Shown in pieces: positions 27,501 through 35,857 of a DNA stretch of 64,000 nucleotides. Under the pieces are notes generated by a model. The model was not told where the DNA came from. It made no database searches and saw only the letters and a program-made list of their open reading frames with translations. Numbering within the stretch: position 1 is the stretch's first letter; every line of letters begins with the position of its first letter. The translations under genes were made by a program, and so were the position numbers. The DNA is from Bog-473 sp963711065 (GTDB taxonomy: Bacteria; Actinomycetota; Acidimicrobiia; Acidimicrobiales; RAAP-2), in assembly GCA_963711065.1 (NCBI GenBank), contig CAVQCO010000002.1, positions 620,001 through 684,000 of the forward strand, in the 5' to 3' direction.

Positions 27501-27891
27501 CCCGGTGACGCTCAGCGGCTCGGGTGACAGCGCGACCGCCACGTCGGCCGGGTTCACACCGTCCGCCGCCGGCACGTACTGCTTCGCTGCGGTCTACACC
27601 CCGGACGCGAGCTCGAACTACGCGGCCGCCCACGACAACCAGAGCGGTACCGTCTCGGTCAACGAGTGCCTCTCGGTCACGGCCGTCGTCACCGCGGCGA
27701 CGACGGTGACCCCGACCACCAGCACCACCGTGCCGCCGAAGACGACGCCTGCGACGACGCCCGCCATCGCCTTCACGGGTGCGCTGTTGTCCCAGGAGTG
27801 GCTGATCGGCCTGGGAGCGCTGCTCCTCGGCGCAGGTCTGGTCGTCGCCGCCCGCTGGCGCCGGCGTATCCCCAAGCACGCCGCGAAGTAA
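24559..27891 (+). CDS. Cell-wall-anchored Ig-repeat surface protein
   Basis: 1110 residues. ATG 24559 has GGAAGGAAGAGG upstream. The N-terminus parallels the previous gene (basic RLNRKSARRDARAG, then hydrophobic ASVLAIAGLVVFATEASA). A first domain (about 50-175, TWTLYNDWNQAETG) is followed by about seven Ig-like (Big_3/bacterial Ig) repeats with paired Cys and the motif GTYCFYTSYTPAE. Three of these are perfect copies (26194-27300). A Thr-rich linker leads to IAFTGALLSQEW, a hydrophobic helix and RWRRRIPKH, the same sorting signal as the 20618 protein. The two are paralogues at both ends but carry unrelated stalks, as expected of modular wall-anchored adhesins. A long open frame on the opposite strand is only a composition effect. 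Confidence 0.85.
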   Translation: MRPPRLNRKSARRDARAGHQPRKLRAVLQGGLASVLAIAGLVVFATEASAHNNYFESVTGACNSAPGTGATLTWTLYNDWNQAETGTFSTALGTLSTTALSIAASPTTSATPPAAAHQTFTQTLSAAQLASLSPSSTISVSWTAKWTDGTTVSGTLSTTLSALDLPNGCVPPKKTPTIATSLVPPGSTAVGHSWSDSATVTGSAGGAAPVGSVKFYVCQASASSPSSATCASGGSLVGTVASPSSSSGSASTYNLAPTSYTPPSVGTYCFYTTYTPTSSEYYLAASGPAECFGVTPAYPGIMTTLVTPGSTTVGNAWSDSATVNGEFGAGTPFGSVKFYVCQASTSPSSSSTCADPTGTLVGTVSSPSTHTSVSATYDLEPTTYTPTSVGTYCFYTLYAPTNTNYFTVWGPSECFGVYPAGTKTTTHTSADVIVVGGTAFDTATVTGDSTHGVPTGTVTFYSCAATSSAGCTGGSEIPGTSGTPNPAPLSGSGSFTATASSPTITPGATGTYCFGAVFNPDGTKYSTSSDNMSGDVVTDECFSVGPATPTIVTTLVPPTSPTVGNAWSDSATVTGNTTGGNPLGSVTFHVCQASSSASSTSTCDTGGSVVGTVSSPSSSSGDASTYNLAPTTYTPPNVGTYCFYTSYTPAEVDNYTAASGPAECFSVTPATPTIVTTLVPPTSPTVGNAWSDSATVTGNTTGGNPLGSVTFHVCQASSSASSTSTCDTGGSVVGTVSSPSSSSGDASTYNLAPTTYTPPNVGTYCFYTSYTPAEVDNYTAASGPAECFSVTPATPTIVTTLVPPTSPTVGNAWSDSATVTGNTTGGNPLGSVTFHVCQASSSASSTSTCDTGGSVVGTVSSPSSSSGDASTYNLAPTTYTPPNVGTYCFYTSYTPAEVDNYTAASGPAECFSVTPADPQLSTQQSGSHTGSGTITLGGSVTDTATVVGNAIGGAPTGTVTFTQCATGSSPAVCPSGTAVGSPVTLSGSGDSATATSAGFTPSAAGTYCFAAVYTPDASSNYAAAHDNQSGTVSVNECLSVTAVVTAATTVTPTTSTTVPPKTTPATTPAIAFTGALLSQEWLIGLGALLLGAGLVVAARWRRRIPKHAAK
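26194..27300 (+). repeat. Three perfect 369-bp tandem repeats
   Basis: Units start at 26194, 26563 and 26932, each 369 bp (123 residues), and no difference between copies was found by eye. Identity ends where CCCCGGCC changes to CCCCGGCG at 27300. Perfect identity at synonymous sites means very recent duplication, gene conversion or an assembly artefact. Confidence 0.92.
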
Positions 27892-27931
27892 GGCAGTCGG
27901 ACCCAGTCACAGGGTCGCTCGGGAGGCAGCG

Positions 27932-27971
27932 ATCTCCTTCTGAGCGGGAGTGATCCCGCTCAGAAGGAGAT
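27932..27971. terminator. Bidirectional terminator hairpin
   Basis: A perfect 18-bp stem: ATCTCCTTCTGAGCGGGA (27932-27949), loop GTGA, and its complement (27954-27971). It lies between convergent genes and overlaps the last codons and stop of glpK (TGA at 27962-27960). There is no long T tract. Confidence 0.8.
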
Positions 27972-29463
27972 GCCCGAGAGCTCCGGAATGGTGGCCTCGG
28001 CCTTGGCCCGCGCGGCCAACCAGCGTTGGCGGGCCCCGGCTCGCTCGGCGTCGCCGGCCGCAGGTTCGACGATGCGACGGGGGCTGAAGGTGGCGGCCAA
28101 CTCCTCGGTGGACCCATAGGTCCCGACCGCGAGCCCGGCCAGGAGTCCCGCGCCGAGCGTGGTGGCCTCGAGGACCGGGGAGACCTCCACCGGGCGCCCG
28201 ATGGCGTCGGCCAAGGCTCCGACGAACACCGCGTTCCGCGACATGCCCCCGTCGATTCGCAGGGAGGCGACGGGGTGGCCGCTGTCGGTCTCGGATGCCT
28301 CGACGAGGTCGGCGCCGCGATGGGCCACCCCCTCCAGGACCGCACGGACGATCTCCGGTCGGCCCGATCCTCTCGTGAGGCCGACGAGCGTGCCACGGGC
28401 CCCGAAGTCCCAGACCGGCGTGCCCAGGCCGAGGAGCGCCGGGACGAACCAGACGTCGCCCGTGCGTCTCGCACTGCGCGGCGACCGCGGCGGACTCGTC
28501 GGAGCTGGCGAGGATCCCGAGGTCGTCGCGCAGCCACTCGACACAGGTGCCCGCGGAGAGCATGACCGCCTCGGTGCCCCACGTGGCCTCCCCGCGCACG
28601 CGGAAGGCGACGATCGGAAAGGTGCCGGCACCACCCCGGCTGGCCCGCGTCGGCCCCGGGCCCGCTCCCGTGCACTGATCGAGCATCCCGCCGGTGCCGA
28701 AGGTGGCCTTGGCCAGACCGGCCAAGGTACAGCCCTGGCCCACGAGGGAGGCCTGCTGGTCACCGGCGATACCGCAGATGGGCGGCGCGCCGGGCAAGAC
28801 CGAGGCAACGCCGACCTCGCCGGACGAATCCACCACGGTCGGCAGCATGGGACGCGGGATCCGCAGCCTCTGGAGCAACGACTCGTCCCAGTCGATGGTG
28901 GCGGGGTCGACGAGGGCCGTCACGGCTGCGTTGGTGGCGTCGGTGACGTGCAGCGGGCCCGACCCCGACGCGCCCCCCGAGAGCGTCCAGGCCACCCAGC
29001 TGTCCACGGTCCCGAAACACAGCTCTCCACCCTCGGCCCGGGCGCGTTCGGGGTCGACGTCGTCGAGAATGGCCATGACCTTGGTGGCCGAGGCGTTGGG
29101 GGCGAGACGGATGCCCTCGGCCTGCAGCACGAGGCAGGTGCCGACCGTCCGTAGGTCCTGCCAGCCGATGCCCGGGGCGAGAGGTCTCCCGGTGGCGCGC
29201 TCCCACACGATGCTCGAGGCCCGCTGATTGGCGATGCCCACGGCGGAGACGGGCCCGCCCTCGGCCAGCGCGGCGCTCGCCACGAGGAGGACGGCGTCGG
29301 CCATCCGCGCTGCGTCGAACTCCACCAGGCCGGGCGCCGGCGTGTCGGGCAGGAGGGGAACGTGATGCTCGTGCTCGACGGTGGCGTCAGGTCGCACGAC
29401 GGCGGCGCGCACACCCGACGTGCCGACGTCGACGACGAGGATGCTGCCCCCGGGGCGGCTCAT
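27960..29463 (-). CDS. glpK: FGGY-family glycerol kinase (frameshifted)
   Basis: Start ATG 29463, overlapping the stop of the upstream oxidase gene as ATGA. The N-terminal FGGY domain reads ILVVDVGTSGVRAAVV, IANQRASSIVWERATG, SWVAWTLSGG and CGIAGDQQASLVGQGC. About residue 330 the frame breaks (near 28465). It resumes one base over as GDVWFVPALLGLGTPVWD, LEGVAHRGADLVE, LRIDGGMSRN and LEATTLGAGLLAGLAVG, the conserved FGGY C-terminal domain. Together these make a normal-length kinase of about 500 residues that phosphorylates glycerol to glycerol-3-phosphate. The context, downstream of glpD, supports glycerol over other FGGY substrates. One extra base explains the break; whether it is real inactivation is open. 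Confidence 0.82.
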
Positions 29464-30970
29464 GCCCAGGGCGGAGGCCCGAAGGGGCTCGGGAGACCGA
29501 ACTTTCCGGGGTTCAGGATGCCCGCCGGGTCGAACGTCGCCTTGAGGCCCTGGAGGACCTCGAAGCCGGATCCGAGGGCGCGTGGCAAGAAGCGGGAGCG
29601 GTTCAGGCCGATGCCGTGGTGGTGGCTGATGGCGGCGCCGTGGGCGATGGTGGCGTCGGTCACGGCGTCCCAGGCCCGGCGGTAGTAGCGCTCCCGCCAT
29701 TCGGCGTCACCCTCGGGCCCGCGCCCCCGAACGTGAAATAGAGGCACGCCCCGTCGATGTAGGCGTGGGACTGGTGCGCGGATGCGGCGAGCGTGCCCTC
29801 CATCGCCGTGAGCGCCGAGACGACCTCGTCGAAGAGGGCGGGCAGGGCCGCCCAGGGGCCCGACACCTCGGCCGTGTCCACGACGATGCCGGCACGCCAG
29901 AGCGGTGCCAGCGCCGAGACGTCGTTGCGGTGACCGAGCCAGCGCTCCACCAGTTCGCGGTCGAGCGGCTGTGCCCCGGACTCGGTGCCGCACTCGGCGT
30001 CGACCACCGCGAGCGTGCCGGACAGGATGTCGGGGTCGGCCTCGTCGAGGACGATGAGGACGTTGGTGTCGGGCCGGTCGAAGTTGCGCTCGGACTCCGT
30101 CCGGTCGTAGAGGCGCAGGACGGCAGGCGTCGCCCCTCGGCGCAGGATCCGGCGACACGCATGAAGACCGTCGGCGAAGGTGGAGAACCCGAAGGCGCGA
30201 CGCTCCTGTCCGACCGGCAGGGGGTGCAGCCGGAGCCGGGCCTCGGTGATGACGCCGAGCGTGCCCTCGCTGCCCACGAAGAGCTGGGTGAGGTTGGGCC
30301 CGGTGGCGGCGCGAGGGGCCTTGCCCTCGGTCTGCACGATGCGGCCGTCGGCCAGGACGACCTCGAGGCCGACGACCATGTCCTCGATCTTCCCGTAGCG
30401 GGTCGAATACTGACCCGCTCCCCGACAGGCGAGCCATCCGCCGACGGTCGAGAGGTCCATCGACTGCGGCCAATGCCCCAGGGTGTAGCCGGCCCCGACC
30501 CCTCCGAGCGCGGCCTCGAGGTCCGGCCCGAAGGTGCCGGCGCGCACGTCGGCGGTGAGGGATGTCTCGTCGACCTTCACCACGCCCGCCAGGGCCGTCA
30601 TGTCGAGGGACACGCCGCCGTGCACCGGGATCGACCCACCGCAGACGCCGCTGCGCCCGGCGGCGGCGGTGACGGGCACCTTGGCGTCGTTGCAGGTGGC
30701 GAGCACCTCGGCCACCTGTGCCGTCGTGGCTGGACGGACCACGACGGCCGGGCGCTGGGGCACGGCGCCCTCGGCCGCCCAGCCGATGGCGATCGGCCAC
30801 CAGTCGCGCCCGGCTTCCGCCCGGGATTCGTCGTCGGTGAGCACCGCGGCGCCGCTGGCGGCGATGCGGTCGACGACGGCCGGTGGCACCTCGGCCGTCG
30901 GGGCGCCCAGTCGGTCCAGGACGTCTGCCGCCGCGGCATCGATGGGGGTGGCCGGTGTCGGTTCCGTCAC
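29460..30970 (-). CDS. FAD-binding oxidase, AGPS/VAO type (frameshifted)
   Basis: GTG 30970 overlaps the glpD stop (GTGA). The FAD-binding PCMH region reads VVRPATTAQVAEVLATCND, AAGRSGVCGGS, MDLSTVGGWLACRGAGQYS and GSEGTLGVITEARLRLHP. The C-terminal domain is reached only after a frame change in a run of five C (29724-29728): ERYYRRAWDAVTDATI, ISHHHGIGLNRSRFLP, LKATFDPAGILNPGKFG. The triple-His HHHGIG motif is typical of alkyldihydroxyacetonephosphate synthase (AGPS) and relatives. AGPS makes ether lipid precursors from acyl-DHAP, and sitting between glpD and glpK fits a DHAP/glycerol-phosphate substrate, but a 2-hydroxyacid dehydrogenase role is possible. Confidence 0.78.
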
Positions 30971-32626
30971 GGCAGGTCCAGACCCGCGGTCAGGAGCTCC
31001 TTCTGGCAGGACTCGGAGAACCGGGCCGCCTCGTCGGCCGCCTCCTTCGCGTCCCACCCCATGTCAGGCGCGATCAGCGCTGCGGCCTTGGCCGCGGTGC
31101 TCATGGTGGCGTGGGCAAGTTGAATCACGGCCCGGGTCCGGCGCGAGAGCACGTCGTCCAGCGTCCGGGCCATCTCCTCGCGGGCCGCGTAGACGAGCTC
31201 GGCGCCGGTGTAGGGCAACCCGGGCACGACCGGTTCGAGCAACTCGGGGCGGTCCCGGGCCAGGTCCAGCACTGCCGCCGCCTCGGTGCCGTAACGACCG
31301 AGGAGCCGGCCATGTGGTTGGGCGAGGGCCACGGGATCGCGGGTCTTCGTGGTGGCCCCGATCAGCGGGAGGGACTTGGTCACGCAGCGCCGGCGCCGCG
31401 GAGACTCGCCGAGGCGGCCGACCACGGCGTCGACGGTGTCCTGCGCCATCTTGCGGTACGTGGTGAGCTTCCCACCGGTGACGGTGACCACACCGTGATG
31501 CGACACGCGTGACGGTGTGGCGCCGCGAGAGGTCCGCGGTGCGTTCGGAGACGTGCCCGCCCTTCGCCGGGGCCAGAAGCGGTCGCAGGCCGGCCCACAC
31601 GCCGGTCACGTCGGCCCGGGTCAGCTGTGAAGTGGTGACGTTGTTGGCCGCCTCCAGCAGGTAGTCGACGTCCTCGGGTGTGCATGCCGGGTCGTCGAGC
31701 GGTCCCCGGTAGTCCGTATCGGTCGTGCCGAGATAGACGAGGTCGGTCCCCGGCCAGGACACGACGAAGATGGAGCGTTTGTCCTTGGGCACCGGGATGA
31801 CGGCGGCGATGTCGCAGGGCAGCCGGTCGCGAGGCACCGTGACGTGGACGCCCTTGGCGGGGCGGATGGCGTGGGGGTCGTAACCCTCGTCGAGCGTGCG
31901 CACCTCGTCGGCCCACACTCCGGTCGCGTTGACCACCACCTTGGCCCGCACCGCCAGGTCGCCCGACTCGCCGCCGTCGTCCGGTCGCACGATGGCCCCG
32001 TTGACGGCCCCGTCTCCTCCCGTCGTGAGGCGGACGACCGGCGTGTAGTTGGCGACGGCGGCGCCGTACTCGAAGGCTGCCGTGCGCAGAACGGTCAGGG
32101 TCAGCCGGGCGTCGTCCGCCCGCGCGTCGAAATAGAGGAAGCCGGCGACGAGGTGGTCGGTCGTCAGCGTCGGGAGATGGGCGAGCGCCTCGTCCCGGCC
32201 GACTTCCCTGTGCCGTTCTCCGATGCGCCAGCCGCCGGTGATGTCGTACATCCAAAGGGCCGACGAATAGGACCTGGCCACCGTCTTGGACACGACGCCG
32301 TCGCGGCCGAAGAGCGGGATCAGGAACGGGAGGGGCGTGACCAGGTGCGGGGCGTTGTCCAAGAGGCGTTGGCGCTCGGCCAGGTTCTCGTAGACCAGCC
32401 GGAACTCACGTTGCTGGAGGTAGCGGATACCGCCGTGGACCATCTTGGAGGATTTCGACGACGTGCCCGATGCGAAGTCCCCTTTTTCGACCAGCGCCGA
32501 CCGCAGACCCCGGCTCGCTGCATCGAGCGCGACGCCCGCGCCGGTGATCCCACCACCGATGACCAGCACGTCGAACTCCTCGTCGGCGAGGCGGCGCAAC
32601 GCGTCGTCGCGATGAAAAGGGTGCAT
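30967..32626 (-). CDS. glpD: Glycerol-3-phosphate dehydrogenase (frameshifted)
   Basis: ATG 32626 is preferred over the in-frame start at 32644. The FAD fold is FDVLVIGGGITGAGVALDAA, with GLRSALVEKGDFASGTSSKS and HGGIRYLQQREFRLV diagnostic of GlpD. Further motifs are VVNATGVWADEVR, VHVTVPRDRLP, YLGTTDTDYRGP and TGVWAGLRPLLAP. After SRRHTVT the frame shifts by one base near 31507 and continues SHHGVVTVTGGKLTTYRKMA, then the C-terminal helical domain ending LLTAGLDLP. The enzyme oxidises glycerol-3-phosphate to DHAP with electrons to quinone. It is the first gene of a tightly overlapping three-gene operon (glpD, oxidase, glpK). Confidence 0.85.
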
Positions 32627-32865
32627 CGATCCAGCCTGCCACATCCGCCGGAGGGGTCCCCTTGGGGTTTCTCAGCTGCCGTCGGGAAAACCGCCGCGGT
32701 GGAGCACCATCGGGTTCGGGCGCACGCGTCGTGCGGTGGGGGAGCCGGTGCTCCGCCTCGTTGTCGAGCTCGATGGTGGGGGCAGTCAGCACCTGTGACA
32801 ACGGAGTCGGGAGGGGAGCACCGTCGGCACCGCCTCCATGATGGTGTCGCGCCTACGTTGCTGTC

Positions 32866-33333
32866 ATGCCTCTGATGCCGGGGGACTCGTGGGCGCGCTA
32901 CGCACGGACGGTGGTCGAGATCGCCCGGCCGGCCGAGGGGGACCTCGTGGTCTGCTCGGCGCCACCCGGGGAAGTCGGGGAGTGGCCCTGGCGGACGGCC
33001 GACCCCGTGCATCTCCTCACCGCGTGGGACCCGGGCCGCGAGCGACCGCCTGCGGTGGAGAATCGACGACGCCAAGCCGAGCTGGAGGCGGTGCTGCGCC
33101 CCCTGGCGGGTGGCACCTGGATGGCGGTGGGGGTGGATCCCGTCTCAGGCCATCGTGAAGAAGGGGTGGCCGTCGTCGGGGTGTCGCAGGCCGACGCGCT
33201 GGCGCTGGGACTCCGTTACGGCCAGGACGCGATCTTCGCCTGGACCCCGGCGGAGTGGGTCGTCGTCGGGTGCGCGGACGGGCGTCGGATGGCGTCGGGA
33301 TGGACCTGCACCTTCCGTGGGGTGATGACCTGA
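32866..33333 (+). CDS. DUF3293 family protein
   Basis: 155 residues. The pattern PVHLLTAWDPGRE, ENRRRQAELEAVLRPL, EEGVAVVGVSQADALALGL and YGQDAIFAWTPAEWVVVGC matches DUF3293, a small uncharacterised family often annotated next to housekeeping genes. It is divergent from glpD, with about 240 bp between starts. No operon partner is evident; the PadR regulator follows with its own promoter. The ATG at 32866 is preceded by CTACGTTGCTGTC with no clear ribosome site, so translation may be leaderless. Confidence 0.75.
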   Translation: MPLMPGDSWARYARTVVEIARPAEGDLVVCSAPPGEVGEWPWRTADPVHLLTAWDPGRERPPAVENRRRQAELEAVLRPLAGGTWMAVGVDPVSGHREEGVAVVGVSQADALALGLRYGQDAIFAWTPAEWVVVGCADGRRMASGWTCTFRGVMT

Positions 33334-33346
33334 GCCGCTCTGTCGT

Positions 33347-33365
33347 TACTACGTCAGACGTAGTA
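33347..33365. promoter_or_regulatory. 19-bp palindromic operator before padR gene
   Basis: TACTACGTCAGACGTAGTA is a perfect inverted repeat around a central A, ending 10 bp before the start codon of the PadR gene. Its position over the promoter/start region suggests autoregulation by the dimeric PadR protein. Confidence 0.75.
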
Positions 33366-33375
33366 GAGTGCCGGC

Positions 33376-33741
33376 ATGCCACGTCGTTCCCCGACCTCGA
33401 AGGAGGGCCTCGGACGCAGCAACGAGCCCCCCGTCCTGATCTTGACCAGCCTGGCCGCCGGTCCGAAGCACGGGTACGCCCTGACCAAGGACATCGAGCA
33501 GTTCGCGGGTGTCACCCTCGGCCCCGGGACGCTCTACGGCGCCATCACCCGGCTCGAGGAGCGGGGGCTCATTGAGCCTGCCACCGTCGCCCACGACGAG
33601 CGGCGGCGCCCGTACCGCATCACGGGCACCGGCAGGATGGCCCTCGAGGGGGCCGTGCGCGACATGCGGCGGTTGGCCGACGAGGGTGCGCTCCGGCTCG
33701 GCATCGGGCCCGTGGTGCCGGCGTTCGGACTGCCCTCGTGA
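33376..33741 (+). CDS. PadR-family transcriptional regulator
   Basis: 121 residues. The winged helix reads PPVLILTSLAAGPKHGYALT, IEQFAGVTLGPGTLYGAITR, LEERGLIEPA and RRRPYRITGTGRMALE, a classic PadR signature (GTLYxxLxRLE...G). PadR proteins are dimeric repressors, commonly of membrane or efflux genes next door. The four-base overlap (GTGA) with the downstream membrane protein gene and the palindrome at 33347-33365 indicate an autoregulated two-gene operon. Confidence 0.9.
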   Translation: MPRRSPTSKEGLGRSNEPPVLILTSLAAGPKHGYALTKDIEQFAGVTLGPGTLYGAITRLEERGLIEPATVAHDERRRPYRITGTGRMALEGAVRDMRRLADEGALRLGIGPVVPAFGLPS

Positions 33742-34688
33742 CGGCGCCTCGGCGCGAGCGCCTTCTGCGCTGGTATCCGCCCCAATGGCGGTCGCGCTAC
33801 GGCGACGAGCTGACGGCACTCCTGGAGGACCGCTATGGGCCGGCGGGCGGGGTGCCCGTCGGAGACCGCATCGGCCTCGTCCGCGCCGGGCTGACCGAAC
33901 GGGCGCGGGAAGGGGGCTTTGTCGGTTCGACCCATGGCCCTGCGGCGCGCCTGCGCGCCGGATCGGTGCTCGTCCTGTGCGGGTGGACGCTCTTCCTGGT
34001 CGCCGGGGCCATGTTCGCCAAGTTCAGCGACAACTGGCTGGCGGGGACGCCCCGGGCCGACCGCTCGGTCGCGACTTGGAGCTACGACGTGGTCGCCGTC
34101 GCGGGCATGCTCGGATGCGCCGTGACCCTCCTGGCCGCCTTCGTCGCCGTTCCCGCCTTCGCCCGGTTCGTCCGTCACCGCGGCTGGGCGCCGGTACGCC
34201 GGCCGGTGCTGCGCGCGGTCGTCGGCGTCGCCGTGGCTGCGGTGGCCCTCGGCGCGGTCCTGTTCTGGGCGCACCACTTGAGCAGCCATGACCGCAACGG
34301 TGGCCTTCCCCTCTACGGTGCCCTCTTCGTCGTGGCCTCGGTGGCCGCGGTCGCGGCACTCGCATGGAGCACGGCCGCATCGGTGACCGTGGTGCGCCGC
34401 ATCGATTGGCCGGCACGCACCCTGGGGGTGCTCGCAGCCTTGGCGGTCGGCATCTCCGGGCTGATGCTGGTGACCTTCGCCGGGATCGTGACGTGGTGGG
34501 TCTCGGAGGTGCTGCACGCACCGGGCGTCCTCCTCGACGGGATCGGTGGCGGTGTCCCGTTCGACTCGAGGTTCGTGCCACCCACGTTGCTCGTCGTGGG
34601 GTCCCTGATGGTCGCCGGGCTCGCGCTCGGGCTCGGTGGCACGCTGCGCATCGCCCGCGCCGCCAGGCAGGGTGGCTCGGCCGCCTGA
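33738..34688 (+). CDS. PadR-linked multi-pass membrane protein
   Basis: 316 residues. The cytoplasmic N-terminus has LLRWYPPQWRSRYGDELTALLEDR, a recurrent opening of membrane proteins paired with PadR in actinobacteria (short form RWYPPQWRSRYGDE). About six hydrophobic helices follow (about 75-95, 120-145, 155-180, 195-220, 230-255, 280-305). No enzymatic motif is visible. Co-translation with PadR suggests it is the regulated target. Function unknown. Confidence 0.8.
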   Translation: MTAPRRERLLRWYPPQWRSRYGDELTALLEDRYGPAGGVPVGDRIGLVRAGLTERAREGGFVGSTHGPAARLRAGSVLVLCGWTLFLVAGAMFAKFSDNWLAGTPRADRSVATWSYDVVAVAGMLGCAVTLLAAFVAVPAFARFVRHRGWAPVRRPVLRAVVGVAVAAVALGAVLFWAHHLSSHDRNGGLPLYGALFVVASVAAVAALAWSTAASVTVVRRIDWPARTLGVLAALAVGISGLMLVTFAGIVTWWVSEVLHAPGVLLDGIGGGVPFDSRFVPPTLLVVGSLMVAGLALGLGGTLRIARAARQGGSAA

Positions 34689-34783
34689 TCGCCCGGCGGT
34701 ATCTCCAGACGCTCAATTCCTCTTCAGGCAGCCCGGCATCGAGCCGATTCGATTGCCCGCAGGGCACTTCGGGAAGGAAGGCG

Positions 34784-35263
34784 ATGGACCGCTTCGACGA
34801 CGGCTGGGAGTACGACGCAGAGTACGAGTCCGACTTCGACTCTGTGTTCGACCCGGACGACGTCGAAGAGCTCTACCTGAGCCTGATCCCGGACGAGGAA
34901 CGGCAGCGCTTCTGGTCCGAGCGGGTCTCGACGGAGGCGCCGGAGGAGGAGTTCGACCCCGACTGGCTGCTGTTCGCAGATCGTCGCGCCGAGGCGGAGC
35001 TCGGCAAGGAGATCCGCCTCTCCGAGCTCTGGGGCAACTGCCAGGACAGGCCGTTCACCATGGATGAGTTTCTGGAGCTGTCCATGCTCGTCACCGAGGT
35101 CCAGGGCATCCGTGGCTCGCTCTGTACCGACTGCGCCATGCTGGACCGCCCCAGCATCAGTGCGAACTGGGCGCTGGCCACCACCGCGCTGTGCCGCGGT
35201 CACCTCCGCTTCCGCCTCGGTCACGCCGAGATCGACGGCGGCGGCACCCACCACACCTCGTAG
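34784..35263 (+). CDS. Acidic hypothetical protein
   Basis: 159 residues from ATG 34784, with GGGAAGGAAGG just upstream as a strong ribosome site. The first half is very acidic (DDGWEYDAEYESDFDS, FDPDDVEELYLSLIPDEE). The second half carries a CTDC motif and a conserved-looking ALCRGH. There is no signal peptide or membrane helix. I do not recognise a family. It stands alone between the PadR pair and pyrE. Confidence 0.7.
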   Translation: MDRFDDGWEYDAEYESDFDSVFDPDDVEELYLSLIPDEERQRFWSERVSTEAPEEEFDPDWLLFADRRAEAELGKEIRLSELWGNCQDRPFTMDEFLELSMLVTEVQGIRGSLCTDCAMLDRPSISANWALATTALCRGHLRFRLGHAEIDGGGTHHTS

Positions 35264-35323
35264 ACCTCGACCGCGCCGACCAACCAACCGCCCCGCGCCG
35301 CGGGAACGGTGCAGAATGGGGGC

Positions 35324-35839
35324 GTGACGTTGGCCGACCGCGTCTACGCCGCATCGCACCTGACGGGCTCCTTCGTCCTGCGATCAGGCCGCACCGCCGA
35401 TCGCTACTTCGACAAGTACCGCTTCGAGTCCGACCCCGTCCTGTTGGCCGACATCGCCGAGGCCCTCCTCCCGCTCGTGCCCCCTGGCATCGAAGGCCTG
35501 GCCGGGCTGGAGCTGGGCGGGGTGCCGCTGGCCGTCATGCTCTCCTCGAAGACCGGGTTGCCCGCCTACTTCGTGCGCAAGCAGCCGAAGAAGTACGGCA
35601 CCGAGCAGGTGTGCGAGGGTGGCGACATCTCGGGGCGAAACCTCCTCATCGTCGAGGACGTGGTGACCACGGGCGGACAGGTCGTCCTCTCGGCGCAGGA
35701 CCTGCGCTCCGAGGGCGGGATCGTCGAGCATGCCCTCTGCGTCATCGACCGCCAAGGGGGCGGGGCAGACGTCGTCGGCGCCGAGAGAATTTCGCTGCGG
35801 GCCCTGTTCACGATGTCCGAGCTCGAAGCAGCCGTCTAG
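35324..35839 (+). CDS. pyrE: Orotate phosphoribosyltransferase
   Basis: 171 residues from GTG 35324; GTG 35309 is an alternative. The PRPP-binding motif LLIVEDVVTTGGQ (about 107-119), the DRYFDKYRFESDP opening, ELGGVPLAVMLS and FVRKQPKKYGT are all family features; Lys residues in KQPKKYG contribute to catalysis. It adds a ribose-phosphate to orotate in pyrimidine synthesis. No other pyr gene is adjacent. It ends 18 bp from the convergent sulfatase gene. Confidence 0.9.
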   Translation: MTLADRVYAASHLTGSFVLRSGRTADRYFDKYRFESDPVLLADIAEALLPLVPPGIEGLAGLELGGVPLAVMLSSKTGLPAYFVRKQPKKYGTEQVCEGGDISGRNLLIVEDVVTTGGQVVLSAQDLRSEGGIVEHALCVIDRQGGGADVVGAERISLRALFTMSELEAAV

Positions 35840-35857
35840 GGGCCGCCTCGGGCGAGC

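Noticed and set aside
24472..27879. A very long open frame on the minus strand opposite the Ig-repeat surface gene
   Set aside because: It is Arg/Gly-rich, mirrors the repeats of the plus-strand gene, and has no recognisable domain; high GC keeps the opposite frame open.
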